From: VXYL01 sp965208525
GTDB taxonomy: Bacteria > Pseudomonadota > Gammaproteobacteria > Pseudomonadales > Azotimanducaceae
Length of the DNA stretch: 64,000 nt
Direction of reading: 5' to 3'
NCBI GenBank assembly: GCA_965208525.1
Contig: OZ242340.1
Location: 1,116,001 to 1,180,000 of the forward strand
A program made the position numbers and the translations under genes. This document shows positions 8,613-17,817 of this stretch, one piece after another. Numbering within the stretch: position 1 is the first letter of the stretch; every line of letters starts with the position of its first letter. The notes under the pieces are model-generated. The model worked only from the letters and a program-made list of their open reading frames with translations. It was not told the origin of the DNA and made no database searches.

Positions 8613-9686
8613 TCAGAACAACGTTGGCGGGGCGTTGGGGCGCCGGAATAGGTCCGTGCGCAGAGGGGTGGACTCCTCCTCGCCTAGGCCAGCTCGTTGC
8701 TTGGCCTTTTGGAATCTAGCCGCGATCAGGTCTGCGAACGCGCCACGTCCGCGCATTCGGGCGCCCCATTCTGGCTGGTATGCACGGCCGCCGTGCATGT
8801 CGCGGACGCACGCCATCACGCGCTCGGCGCGCATGGGAAAGTGCTCCGCCAGCCAGTCGCGAAAGAGACCCTCCACTTCCAGTGGCAGCCGCAGCATGAC
8901 GTAGCTGGCGTCGCGTGCGCCGGCTTCCGCCACCCTTGCGACGATGCTCTCGATCTCTTCGTCGTTGATGAAAGGAATGACGGGTGCCACCATGGCGTGA
9001 ACCGGCACGCCGGCCTCGCGCATCTGCCGGATCACCTTGAGCCGTGCCGCCGGCGCGGCCGTGCGCGGTTCAAGCGCCGTCTTCAGGCGGTTGTCGAGGG
9101 TGGTAACGCTGACGGCGACACTCACGAGGCCAAGCTTCGCAAGTTCGCCGAGGAGGTCGATGTCGCGCAGGATCAGCGCGCCCTTGGTGACGATGCTCAC
9201 CGGGTGACGGTATTCGAGCAGCGTTTCAAGGACGGCCCTCGTGATGCCGAAGCGCTTCTCGCCGGGTTGGTAGGGATCGGTGTTGGTGCCCATCGCCAGG
9301 GTTCTGCAGACATACCGTGGATGATCGAGCGCCTCCCGCAGGCGCAGGGCGGGATCGGTTTTGTAGAAGATGCGGGTCTCGAAATCTAGGCCGGGCGACA
9401 GATCGAGATAGGCGTGGGTCGGGCGGGCGTAGCAATAGATGCAGCCGTGCTCGCAGCCCTTGTAGGGATTGATCGACTGATCGAAGGGAATGTCGGGTGA
9501 GCGGTTGGTGGCGATGAGGTTTCTGGTCTTGTCTGGCAGGAAGGTGGTGGCTGGGTCGGGCGACGGAAAGTCTGGATCGTCGCCGGCATCCCAGCCATCG
9601 TCCACGGCAACGCTGACGGTATGGTCGAATCGGGGCGTGGGGCTCGAAACCGCACCCCGGCCCTTGATGGTCTTGCCTTCCTCCAT
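8613..9686 (-). CDS. PA0069-family radical SAM protein
   Basis: A 357-residue radical SAM protein of the Rv2578c/PA0069 group, distantly related to spore photoproduct lyase. The cluster motif CEHGCIYCYARP (CX3CX2C) sits in the N-terminal third, preceded by the family phrase SINPYKG. MGTNTDPYQPGEK and the SVSVTTLDNRL-like stretch also match the group. The biological reaction of this family is not established. It is convergent with the SMP-30 gene (27 bp apart) and divergent from the GST gene. Confidence 0.88.
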   Translation of the reverse strand: MEEGKTIKGRGAVSSPTPRFDHTVSVAVDDGWDAGDDPDFPSPDPATTFLPDKTRNLIATNRSPDIPFDQSINPYKGCEHGCIYCYARPTHAYLDLSPGLDFETRIFYKTDPALRLREALDHPRYVCRTLAMGTNTDPYQPGEKRFGITRAVLETLLEYRHPVSIVTKGALILRDIDLLGELAKLGLVSVAVSVTTLDNRLKTALEPRTAAPAARLKVIRQMREAGVPVHAMVAPVIPFINDEEIESIVARVAEAGARDASYVMLRLPLEVEGLFRDWLAEHFPMRAERVMACVRDMHGGRAYQPEWGARMRGRGAFADLIAARFQKAKQRAGLGEEESTPLRTDLFRRPNAPPTLF

Positions 9687-9833
9687 CGGTGCCTCCGCAC
9701 CCCTGAACTGGAATTATAAACAGTATTTGGGCGAGCAACGCAAGCATCGTTCAGCCGAAAACGCGAAACGGGTGCGAAGGACAATCTTCGGGCAACATGG
9801 CGAAGCATCGAAACGGCTTTAGGGACATCCCGC

Positions 9834-10463
9834 ATGGCATTGACTCTCTGGGGCGGCGCGACCGGCCGCACGATCCGGGCGCATTGGGCGCTGCACGAAC
9901 TGGGCCTCGACTACGAGAAGAAGCTGATTGGCTCTCGCACCGGTGCCACGCAGACGGAGGAGTTCCAGGCGCTGAACCCCAAGGAGAAGATTCCGGTGCT
10001 GGTCCACGACGATTTCGTGCTCACGGAAAGCGCCGCCATCGTCACCTATCTCGGCGACACCTTCGGCGGTCTCACCCCTCCTCACGGCAGTCTGGACCGT
10101 GCGCGCTACAACGAGTGGGTGTCGTTCATCCTCATGGAACTCGACGCCCACACGCTCTATGTCATTCGACGCCACGAGGGCCTCAAGCACCTCTACGGCG
10201 AGGCCCCCGCCGCGATCGTGGCGGCGCGCGAGGGCTTCCTGAAGCAGATTCGCTGGGCACAGCCTCGCATCGAGTCGAGCCCATACCTCGTCGGCGACAC
10301 CTTCAGCGGCGTCGACATTCTGATGACGAGCTGCCTCGACTGGGCCGACTCCTACGGCTTCGAGCTCGCGCAATCGCTGCACGACTACCGGCTTTGCCAC
10401 CACGAGCGCGAAGCCTACAAAGCCGCGGCGAAGATCAACTTCTCCATCTCCGCCGGCGCCTGA
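9834..10463 (+). CDS. Glutathione S-transferase family protein
   Basis: A 209-residue cytosolic GST. The thioredoxin-fold N-domain (residues 1-80) contains LWGGATGRTIRAHWALHELGLDY, with a Thr/Ser glutathione-activating position, then the cis-Pro loop KIPVLV and the ESAAI motif. The all-helical C-domain contains FSGVDILMTSCL, matching the conserved N-capping box and hydrophobic staple. It probably conjugates glutathione to electrophiles; the substrate is unknown. Confidence 0.88.
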   Translation: MALTLWGGATGRTIRAHWALHELGLDYEKKLIGSRTGATQTEEFQALNPKEKIPVLVHDDFVLTESAAIVTYLGDTFGGLTPPHGSLDRARYNEWVSFILMELDAHTLYVIRRHEGLKHLYGEAPAAIVAAREGFLKQIRWAQPRIESSPYLVGDTFSGVDILMTSCLDWADSYGFELAQSLHDYRLCHHEREAYKAAAKINFSISAGA

Positions 10464-10483
10464 GGCGAAGGCCAGCCCATCAC

Positions 10484-10793
10484 AAGTCCGACAGGCTGAT
10501 AGCGCCAGAACGTCAACGGCCCTCGGAGGAAATCCTGGTGCGCCGAAGGCCGTCAAGGCATGGCGGGCGGCAGCGAGTCAAGACGGTTCGTAGGTGGTGT
10601 TGCTTGAGCCCGGCGCCTTGTTCGCGTCGTCTGGGCGTAGGTTGCGGTGGCTTTGGCCGGCTCCGCTGCGTGCGCGCCTTCGGCACGCTTGGAGGGCGGG
10701 ACGCCCTCCGTCCAGAGGCCCGCGCCCAAGTCCGACAGGCTGCTGGACAGGGCGACGCATGCGTCGCCCTTCTCGGGTGGCCCTCCTCATGCG
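10484..10793. repeat. Composite dispersed repeat, no gene
   Basis: This 330-bp gap after the GST gene contains two copies of the family edge motif AAGTCCGACAGGCTG (about 10486 and 10731), a GC-rich arm at 10641-10697, and a hairpin GGGCGACG-CA-TGCGTCGCCC near 10757. The 10641-10697 arm recurs inverted, with one mismatch by eye, at about 31440-31500. The GCGACGCATGCGTCGC stem recurs near 38.65 and 54.8 kb. I see no coding sequence. Confidence 0.7.
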
Positions 10794-11912
10794 CTAGGCG
10801 GCGAGGAACCAATCCAGGATGCGGGGGTTTTCATCGCGGGGCCAGGTGTGCGAGAGGTCGTCTAGTTCGCGGTAGGTGACGTCGGCGCCGGCGGCGGTGA
10901 GGGCGGCGGACGCGGTGCGGGCGATGTCGATGGGGAACATCCAGTCGAGGGCGCCGTGGATCAGGTAGATGGGTAGGTCCTTGAGCCGCTCGGCCGGCAC
11001 GGCTTCGAGCAGGAACGGGTGAAAGCTCGCAGAGCACGGCGCGAGATGGGTGAACGGCGACTCGCCGCGCAGCCCAGAGACATAGCTGAACGTGCCGCCG
11101 TCGCTCATTCCGGTGAGCAGCATCCGGCTTCGGTCGATGTTCCAGCGTTCGCCCACGTACGCCAACATGGCATCGATGTTGGCGCTGTCCACATCCGGCC
11201 CCATCAGCGACCAGGTGTCCCCCCGTGCCGTTGGCGAGAGCAGGATGACGCCGCGGGAACGGGCCGTGCGCAGCCACGTCCAGAGGAACGAGTGGCCGTT
11301 GCCGGAGCCGCCATGCATGGCCACCATCACGGGCCAAGAGCGGCTGTCGTCGTAGTATTCCGGGACGTAGAGCGAGAAGCCCCCTCGCTCCCCCGGTTCG
11401 TTGCCCGCCCGCACCACCCCCACAACCTGCTCTGGTCGACGTTGGCCCTCAGCACCGGAACCTTGCGCCAGGCGTTCGAGCAGCGCCCGATCCTCGCGCT
11501 GCTCGGGCTCGACAAAGAAGCGACTCACCGGCGGCAGCATCGAGGCAAGGGGGTAGAGCGCCTCGGTGGCACGGGTTGCCTTGCCCATCGCCCGGTAGCC
11601 CCGCATGGCGCCATCTGGCGAAGACGCCGCCTCCTGCAGCCCGTCGAACGCTTCTGTCACGAGCTCGGCTGCTTCGATGACGTGCCGCGAGAAGTCTTGC
11701 AGGTGTTCCGGGAAGTCCGCTTCGCGGAAGCGCGCAAGGCCATCCGCCACCGGTGCAGCCATCGACGCCACGGCCCCCGCCAGTTGCGGCAGATTGGGCG
11801 GATGCAGATGCCGCCCGACGTGACCGAGTGCTTCCAGCCCCGTCATCACGGGCGGCAGCACCGCCGAGATGGCATCGAGCAGCGCATCCTCTTGCTTGGC
11901 TTCGTCACCCAT
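10794..11912 (-). CDS. Alpha/beta hydrolase (PHB depolymerase / phospholipase-like)
   Basis: A 372-residue protein with two parts. The helical N-terminal region of about 190 residues has no family I recognise. The C-terminal alpha/beta hydrolase has oxyanion region VMVAMHGGSGNGHSF, nucleophile elbow GMSDGG, acid LIHGALDWMFP and His in LSHTWPRDENP. It has no signal peptide. The ATG at 11912 (MGDEAK) is chosen; the longer open frame to 12017 would add an Arg-rich stretch overlapping the promoter region. The substrate is probably an ester, but unknown. Confidence 0.75.
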   Translation of the reverse strand: MGDEAKQEDALLDAISAVLPPVMTGLEALGHVGRHLHPPNLPQLAGAVASMAAPVADGLARFREADFPEHLQDFSRHVIEAAELVTEAFDGLQEAASSPDGAMRGYRAMGKATRATEALYPLASMLPPVSRFFVEPEQREDRALLERLAQGSGAEGQRRPEQVVGVVRAGNEPGERGGFSLYVPEYYDDSRSWPVMVAMHGGSGNGHSFLWTWLRTARSRGVILLSPTARGDTWSLMGPDVDSANIDAMLAYVGERWNIDRSRMLLTGMSDGGTFSYVSGLRGESPFTHLAPCSASFHPFLLEAVPAERLKDLPIYLIHGALDWMFPIDIARTASAALTAAGADVTYRELDDLSHTWPRDENPRILDWFLAA

Positions 11913-12143
11913 GCCCGCTCTCCCCAACCTCGGCGCCTGCACCGCACAATTGTTCGGGCGTGCCTGCAATGCGACGGACCGTAGCAGTTTTCGCGCCAGC
12001 GAAAACTGCCAGGGCACCGCGCAGCGGTGCCAGCGCAGCCTTCCCTATCCTATGCCACGGTGCGGCTTTGTATTAGGCTCGTTTGTGAGGCGAGCCACTT
12101 AAGCGAGACGGTTGGCCGCCAAGCGAACTTGGGAGGAGCAGAC

Positions 12144-12995
12144 ATGAGCGAGCGGCAGTTCGACCGTGCCGAAGAGGATGTGGGCAACATCCTCAACATG
12201 GAACACATCAACCTTACGGTCCCCGATCAACAGCTCGCGGCGCTGTTCTATGTTTCGGGGCTAGGCTTCACGCGAGACCCATACATCGACTTCGGCACCG
12301 CCAACATGTGGATCAACGCCGGCGAGCAGCAGTTCCACCTGCCGAAGCGGGAGGCGCAGAAGTTCCGCGGCCACATTGCCGTCGTGGTGCCAGACCTCGG
12401 CGACCTGCGTCGCCGCCTGGACCGCATCGGCCGCATCATGGAGGGCACGGAGTTCGCCTGGCGCGAGGTGAATGACGGCCCGGCGCACATCGCCGTCACC
12501 TGTCCTTGGGGCAACGACATTCGCGCCTATGGCCCTGGTTTCGGCACCAGCCTCGGCATTCCCTTCGCCGAGGTGCGCGTCCCGGCCGGCTCGGCCGACG
12601 GCATCGCCCGTTTCTATCGCGAGGTGTTCAACACGCCGGCACGGGTAGGGCAGGGTTGCGCGGAGATTTCCATGGGCGGCAGCCAATGGCTCACCTATCG
12701 GGAAACGGACGACGAGTTGCCCGCCTACGACGGTCACCACATCGCCATCTACGTGTCGAACTTCTCCGGGCCGCACTCGGCGCTCGCCAAGCACGACCTG
12801 ATTTCGGAGGAGTCGGACCAGCACCAGTATCGCTTCCAGACCATCGTCGATCCCGACTCCGGCAACGTGCTCACCGAGCTCGAGCACGAAGTGCGCAGCC
12901 TCAAGCACCCCATGTTCAAGCGCAACTTGGTGAACCGGAATCCGGCGCAGTCGTTCTTCAACTACACGCAGGGGCGGGACTCGTTTCAGCCCTGA
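12144..12995 (+). CDS. VOC superfamily (glyoxalase-like) two-domain protein
   Basis: A 283-residue protein made of two vicinal-oxygen-chelate modules. The first starts MEHINLTVPDQQLAALFYVSG, and the second starts around PFAEVRVPAGSADGIARFYREVF, ending with the metal-type Glu in VLTELEHEVRS. Members include extradiol dioxygenases and glyoxalases, but the usual metal ligand triad is not complete enough to name the activity. GGGAGGAG eight bases upstream fixes the ATG at 12144. A stem-loop terminator follows. Confidence 0.78.
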   Translation: MSERQFDRAEEDVGNILNMEHINLTVPDQQLAALFYVSGLGFTRDPYIDFGTANMWINAGEQQFHLPKREAQKFRGHIAVVVPDLGDLRRRLDRIGRIMEGTEFAWREVNDGPAHIAVTCPWGNDIRAYGPGFGTSLGIPFAEVRVPAGSADGIARFYREVFNTPARVGQGCAEISMGGSQWLTYRETDDELPAYDGHHIAIYVSNFSGPHSALAKHDLISEESDQHQYRFQTIVDPDSGNVLTELEHEVRSLKHPMFKRNLVNRNPAQSFFNYTQGRDSFQP

Positions 12996-13010
12996 CTTTA
13001 GGTGGGGCGG

Positions 13011-13046
13011 GGGCTGCCTCGGATTCGGGCAAGGCAGCCCTCTTTC
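13011..13046 (+). terminator. Stem-loop terminator after the VOC gene
   Basis: GGGCTGCCT (13011-13019) pairs with AGGCAGCCC (13032-13040) across a 12-base loop and is followed by TCTTTC. The stem is perfect and sits 16 bases after the stop codon. It is a plausible intrinsic terminator. Confidence 0.5.
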
Positions 13047-13195
13047 GCGTCAACCGTTACGGGCGACGCGGCGTCTTCCAACCAAGGGTCCCTGTAGCCA
13101 GGGTCGGTGGGGGGCGATGCCGGCTTGGCCTTGTGTGAACACCGCCGGCCGCGTCGTCGGCCCACCCCGCCACGGCATCGCCAACGGAGACAACA

Positions 13196-13993
13196 TTGCA
13201 GGAACCCTACTACCTCCCCCTAGCCGACGAAGTCGATATCTTCGAGGCAGCCTTCGGTGCCCGCCTGCCGGTCCTGCTCAAGGGTCCCACCGGCTGTGGC
13301 AAGACCCGCTTCATCGAGCATATGGCCTGGCGTCTCTATGGCGGCGAACGGGGCCTCGCCGACAGGCTGGTCACGGTGGCCTGCCACGAAGACCTCTCTG
13401 GCGCCGACCTCGTCGGGCGCTATCTCCTCAAGGGCGACGAGACGGTGTGGCAGGACGGCCCGCTGACCCACGCCGTGCGCGAGGGCGCGCTTTGCTACCT
13501 CGATGAGATCGTCGAGGCGCGCAAGGACACCACGGTGTTGATCCACCCCCTCACCGATCATCGCCGCCTGCTGCCCATCGACAAGACCGGCGAACTGGTG
13601 CCGGCGCACGACGACTTCGTGCTCGTGATCTCCTACAACCCCGGCTACCAGAGCATCCTCAAGGACCTGAAGCCAAGCACCCGGCAGCGCTTCGCCAGCC
13701 TCACCTTCGACTATCCGAGCGAGGAGCGGGAGGCGACCATCATCGCCCACGAAAGCGGTGTGGACTGCGAGACCGCGGCGCGCCTTGCGACCATCGGCGT
13801 AAAGGTGCGCAACCTGCGCGAGCACGGTTTCGAGGAAGGCGTGAGCACGAGGCTGCTCATCTATGCCGGCGAACTCATGCGCCGCGGCATCGAGCCGAGG
13901 CGGGCGGCGGCCGTGGCCATCACGGAAGCCGTGTCCGATGACGCCACCGTGCAGGAGGCGGTGGCCGGCATCGTCGATGTGGTTTGGCCGTGA
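13196..13993 (+). CDS. CbbQ/NirQ/NorQ-type MoxR AAA+ ATPase
   Basis: A 265-residue AAA+ ATPase of the MoxR group. Walker A is GPTGCGKT (residues 30-37), Walker B is ALCYLDEI, sensor-1 lies in LVISYNPGYQS and the arginine finger region is STRQRFASL. The CbbQ/NorQ C-terminal domain includes EGVSTRLLIYAGELM. Known members work with a partner vWA protein to remodel an enzyme such as Rubisco or nitric oxide reductase. The TTG start is preceded by GGAGA. The next gene is the vWA partner and overlaps it. Confidence 0.88.
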   Translation: MQEPYYLPLADEVDIFEAAFGARLPVLLKGPTGCGKTRFIEHMAWRLYGGERGLADRLVTVACHEDLSGADLVGRYLLKGDETVWQDGPLTHAVREGALCYLDEIVEARKDTTVLIHPLTDHRRLLPIDKTGELVPAHDDFVLVISYNPGYQSILKDLKPSTRQRFASLTFDYPSEEREATIIAHESGVDCETAARLATIGVKVRNLREHGFEEGVSTRLLIYAGELMRRGIEPRRAAAVAITEAVSDDATVQEAVAGIVDVVWP

Positions 13994-16143
13994 CCGCAGG
14001 ATGGACCCGCTTGAACTCACCCTCTCAAGCGCCAACCGAACCGCCGGAGTCTGCGGCGCATCTGGCGGATGTGCAGCAGAGCCTAGCCCTGTTCGCCGAA
14101 GGCATCGCCGGCCGCTATCACCACATCCGGGCGGCCACTGAGCCAGATGGCGATCCCGACCCGGCGCACGACAGCGCCAGCCACGACGCTGGCGCCTTGT
14201 ACTTGCCGACGACCATCGACTGGTTTCCGAGCCAAACGCTGAACGAGGCGGCGTATCGGCTCACGGCCCTCTATCAGCTTGGATTCCGCGAGTTCGGCAC
14301 CTATCGCTTCGACATTGCTGCGGCGCGGGATCGCATCGCCGCGCTCGGACTGCGCGAGCCCCCGGCGGCGCACCGGGAATCCGACATCGCCCTCTTCTTC
14401 GCCCATTTCGAGCTGCCAGAACTGGCGCGGCGGCTTTTTCACGTTATCGAAATGGCGCGCGTGCGGGCTGCCGTCGTGCGCCGCTATCCGGGTGCGGACC
14501 GCTACCGGCGGGCGCTGCTCGATGTTCGACTCGGATCAAAGCAAGCGTATTCGGACGGCATTGCCGGCGAGGTGGAACGGCTTGAGGCTGCGCTCGAAGG
14601 CTTGCCGGTGGCGTCGGCGTTTGCGCTTCACGCCGGGGCAGTTGCCGACGAGGGCGCGGACGTGTACGACTCCGCCGCCGCCGTGACCGCATGCATGGAC
14701 TCGCTCGCGCTATACCCGGAGCCATCCGACGAGGCCGGGCCCAACGAAGGCCCGCAACTCGAGTGGCTGCAGCGCCAGACCCGCCTCGAAGACTGGGACG
14801 AGGACTTGGCGGACCTCGATGCCAAGCTGCTCTCGCTGGCGGCGGCCGAAGCCCTGGAGGAAGGCGAGGCCGTGGCGGGAGAGGTGGATCGGCCTGGCGA
14901 CCTGCGCGACTTAGGCGCCGACCTCGCAGCAGAGCGCGACGCCTTGAAGCGCCGCATCGACATGGAGCGTTCTACCCTCGCCCGAATGCTCGGCGAGCAA
15001 CGCGAGGACGCACGCAGCTTCCTTTACGATGAGTGGGACTACCACAGCCAGCGCTACCTGCACGGCTGGTGTCGGTTGTTTGAGGAGCAACTGCACACCG
15101 ACCCGAACGCCCTCGGGGGCCGCGACCCCGACGAACTGCTCGCCGCGGTTCGGCCCTTGGCACATGCGGTGCGACGGCGCTTCGAGCAGATTCGTCCGTC
15201 CGGCTATCGCCGCCAGGCGAAGGTGAGCGATGGCGACGAACTCGACCTCGACAGCGTCGTCGCCGCCCGCTCGGACCTCCGCGTCGGCGTCTCGCCGGAC
15301 GAGCGCGTGTACAGCCGCCGCGAACGCCTGCGCCGCGACGTCGGCGCCGTCTTCTTGGTGGACCTCTCCGCCTCCACCGACGATGTGCTGACGGAGCTTC
15401 CCTCGCTAGAGCCTTCAGCGCGGGGGAGTGCGAGGGGCCTCCCCTCGCTAGAGGAGCCTTCAGCGCGGGGGAGCGCGAGGGGCCTCCCCTCGCTAGAGGA
15501 GCCCGAACCGCCACCCCCCGCGCCGAGCGATCCACAAGACCTGCGCGACCCCTACTTCGACGAGGACGAGGAATGGGATTTCGAGGCGAGGCGCCTAGAG
15601 GACGCCGAACGCCGCCGCATCATCGACATCCAGCGCGAGGCGGTGCTCACCATGTCTGGCGCGCTCGAAGCCATCGGCGATCAATACGCCATCTACGGCT
15701 TCTCCGGCTACGGCCGCGATTGCGTGGAGTTCCTCGTCGCCAAGGAGCTCGGTCAAGCCTACGACCGCAACGTGCTAGAGGCGTTGGCGGCCATGACCCC
15801 GAAGCGCTCCACCCGCATGGGCCCCGCCATCCGTCACTCCATCCGCAAGCTCGAAGCCGCCGGCACCGGCCTCAAGGTGCTGATGATCGTCAGCGACGGC
15901 TTTCCGCAAGACTGCGACTACGGCCCGGAGCGAGGCGAGCACGAGTACGGCGTGCAGGACACGGCCAAGGCACTGCGCGAAGCGGAAGCAGCCGGCATCG
16001 AGACCTTCTGCGTTACCGTGGACCGCTCCGGCCACGATTACCTACGCCGCATGTGCCCGGAAGACCGCTACATGGTCATCGAGGAATCCCACGAACTCCC
16101 CGACGCCCTCGAAAAGGCCTATCGCCAGCTCACCCGGCTGTAA
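13984..16143 (+). CDS. CbbO/NorD-type vWA protein carrying an in-frame palindromic repeat
   Basis: A 719-residue partner of the upstream ATPase (717 if GTG 13990 is used). The N-terminal 450 residues match the CbbO/NorD helical region, and the C-terminal vWA domain has MIDAS motif VFLVDLSAST (Asp near residue 460) and later IVSDGFPQD. Within the vWA domain, 16 residues after that Asp, two in-frame copies of EPSARGSARGLPSLE plus a Pro-rich linker interrupt the fold before the second MIDAS segment. The same DNA unit occurs in rlpA. No Rubisco, nitric oxide reductase or other usual client lies nearby, so the target enzyme is unknown. Confidence 0.85.
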   Translation: MAVTAGWTRLNSPSQAPTEPPESAAHLADVQQSLALFAEGIAGRYHHIRAATEPDGDPDPAHDSASHDAGALYLPTTIDWFPSQTLNEAAYRLTALYQLGFREFGTYRFDIAAARDRIAALGLREPPAAHRESDIALFFAHFELPELARRLFHVIEMARVRAAVVRRYPGADRYRRALLDVRLGSKQAYSDGIAGEVERLEAALEGLPVASAFALHAGAVADEGADVYDSAAAVTACMDSLALYPEPSDEAGPNEGPQLEWLQRQTRLEDWDEDLADLDAKLLSLAAAEALEEGEAVAGEVDRPGDLRDLGADLAAERDALKRRIDMERSTLARMLGEQREDARSFLYDEWDYHSQRYLHGWCRLFEEQLHTDPNALGGRDPDELLAAVRPLAHAVRRRFEQIRPSGYRRQAKVSDGDELDLDSVVAARSDLRVGVSPDERVYSRRERLRRDVGAVFLVDLSASTDDVLTELPSLEPSARGSARGLPSLEEPSARGSARGLPSLEEPEPPPPAPSDPQDLRDPYFDEDEEWDFEARRLEDAERRRIIDIQREAVLTMSGALEAIGDQYAIYGFSGYGRDCVEFLVAKELGQAYDRNVLEALAAMTPKRSTRMGPAIRHSIRKLEAAGTGLKVLMIVSDGFPQDCDYGPERGEHEYGVQDTAKALREAEAAGIETFCVTVDRSGHDYLRRMCPEDRYMVIEESHELPDALEKAYRQLTRL
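15409..15498 (+). repeat. Two tandem 45-nt protein-coding palindromic units
   Basis: Unit 1 (15409-15453) and unit 2 (15454-15498) differ at one base by eye, and each encodes EPSARGSARGLPSLE. Each contains the hairpin CGAGGGG-CCT-CCCCTCG followed by CTAGAG, resembling the intergenic elements that end in CGCTAGCG. The length of 45 nt preserves the frame. A third copy lies in rlpA near 49657-49706. Confidence 0.85.
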
Positions 16144-16191
16144 CGACGTCCTCGACACGATTCCATCAACGTACGGATTTAACTTAATTTT

Positions 16192-16405
16192 CAGTCGGAT
16201 GTCCAGAATCTGTACCAGCACGATTACTCGTATGGCAGTGCGAACGGGAGCACCGTCGGGGCGCGATTTGCGACTTCAAGAGCCAGCGCACTCAGAGTCG
16301 TCGGAGCGCAACACGATCCCTGGAATCTTGGCGAATGGCGGACTCTTGACCCTACGCTCAGGAGATCGGGGCAAGTCGACGCCAGGCTAACCGAGTACAG
16401 GGAGG
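16192..16405 (+). other. Possible 3' remnant of an unknown gene
   Basis: In this gap one forward frame without a start codon reads protein-like (VQNLYQHDYSYGSANGS, then DPWNLGEWRTLDPTLRRSG) for about 70 codons, immediately after an in-frame TAA. Its continuation past 16405 is only antisense to the next gene. It may be the tail of a decayed gene at the island border. I do not recognise a family and support is weak. Confidence 0.2.
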
Positions 16406-16406
16406 T

Positions 16407-17015
16407 CTATTCGTTGGTGTTCGCGTCGTCAACGATCTTCACAGCCTTCCTCGCGAAGCGGACGAACTCGGAAGCGAAGTGGTCAATCAACTCGCCGGGC
16501 TGCTGACGCTCCTCATGGAATCGGACCAACAATGGCGCCCAATCGCGGTGTTGATCGAGATAGCGGTACCACGGACAGTTCTCGGATGGGCCTTCGGGAG
16601 GACCGAGGCTATTGGCGAACGGCTTGGACAGGCTTTCGATCCTGGAGTCCCGGTCCCTCTTGCCGAAAAGGGAAGAGGCGAGACCCAACCACCATCTCGA
16701 CGCACTGCGGCCACCGTGGCCGAGCCAGACGTACGGAGTGGCGATCTCCCTTCCCAGCTGTCGCGGTACACCCACACACCGTCGTTGTTGAGGCTGTCTC
16801 CGAAGTGGTAGCTCGACTCGAGCCCCTCCGGCTCCAGGTCGTGAACTATGCGCTCGTGCAAGCGTTCGAGAAATCCACCGATTACCTCGTTCCTCGTCTT
16901 GGGGTACGCATCAAGAACCGCGAACGTCGCCAGCAGGTTGTCCTCGCCTTCGAGGATGAAGTCGCGCACCTCTCGATGCTCTCTGTCAGTGGTCAAGATG
17001 CCTCCAAATGTTCTG
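16407..17015 (-). pseudogene. Unknown protein, frameshifted and 5'-truncated
   Basis: Two overlapping reverse frames form one plausible protein. The upstream part (from about 17015 down to 16755) reads ILTTDREHREVRDFILEG and ends SYHFGDSLNNDGVWVYRDSWEG. The downstream part in another frame continues EIATPYVWLGHGGRSASRWW to the stop at 16407. The switch falls in a run of A/G bases near 16750-16765, so one base is probably missing. The 5' end is also lost: codons before the GGILTT segment are antisense to the DUF3800 fragment. I do not recognise the family. A sequencing error could explain the frameshift but not the lost start. Confidence 0.5.
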
Positions 17016-17624
17016 TGGCAGAAGGGAACCTGGTTCTTCCAGCGGAAACGCGAGTTGCTGGCGCACGAGCTGGCGCAGTCGGGCAAGCATCCGGCGGTGT
17101 GGGAGAAGAAGGGGTCGAACCTCTACCGGGCCGCCAGCGTGTCGCGCTACCCGGCGTTGCGCTCGGCGACCAACCGGCTGCTGAGCAGGATCGTCCGGAC
17201 AGGCGGCCGGGTCTTCTACGTCGGGGTCCGGAAGGGAGATCCGGGGCGGCACGACTCGAACGCCCTGTATGCCGAGATGCTGCGCGAGGCGGTCGGGCGG
17301 ATCGACGCGTTCTGCCGCGAGGACTGCGACCCGGCGGCGCGCTTCCTGCTCGCCCTCGACGAGCATCCGAGCCGGGATGCCTTCCTTACAGCGGTCGCGC
17401 GCGACATGTACGGTCGGGGCCAGACGCGCCGGCGGCTGATCGAGCCGCCGTTCCACCTCGAGAGCCATCGCTACCAGACCGTGCAGGCCGCCGACTGGAT
17501 CGCCGCCCTGGTGGGGCGCCTGGGCGCGTTCCGGGCGGAGCCCGACGTCTGGCCCGACGTGTTCCGACGCTATTTCGGGGACCGGCTCGCGGCGGTTCAG
17601 GTCAGAAGCGGCTTCCGGCGCTGA
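17015..17624 (+). pseudogene. DUF3800 protein, 5'-truncated remnant
   Basis: About 200 codons match the C-terminal two-thirds of DUF3800 proteins: RKRELLAHELAQSGKH, GSNLYRAASVSRYPALR, GGRVFYVGVRKGDP, ALYAEMLREAVGRI, LALDEHPSRDAFL and the terminal HRYQTVQAADWIAALVGRLG. The expected N-terminal IDESG segment with its acidic residues is missing. The frame upstream of about 17015 is antisense to the neighbouring fragment. DUF3800 genes are common on mobile islands and have an RNase-H-like fold; this copy is unlikely to be active. Confidence 0.65.
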
Positions 17625-17817
17625 TGTGCGGGATGGCGGCCTTGGCCGCGCGCGGAGCGGGGCCTCGTTCAATGGCTGGCCCGTGTTATGCGAAGCGAGG
17701 GGACTGTGGGGCGCGACTCTGGGCGGACTCGGTCTTGGTCGGGGGCGCGACCCCACGGATGTGCTGGAAACTCCGCGTCGGTACGATTCGCGGCCCAAAC
17801 AGATGTTCGGAGGTCCC

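Noticed and set aside
17626..17817. N-terminal extension of the unknown membrane protein
   Set aside because: It is open but Gly/Arg-rich with no ribosome site; ATG 17818 has GGAGG at good spacing and begins directly with a TM helix.
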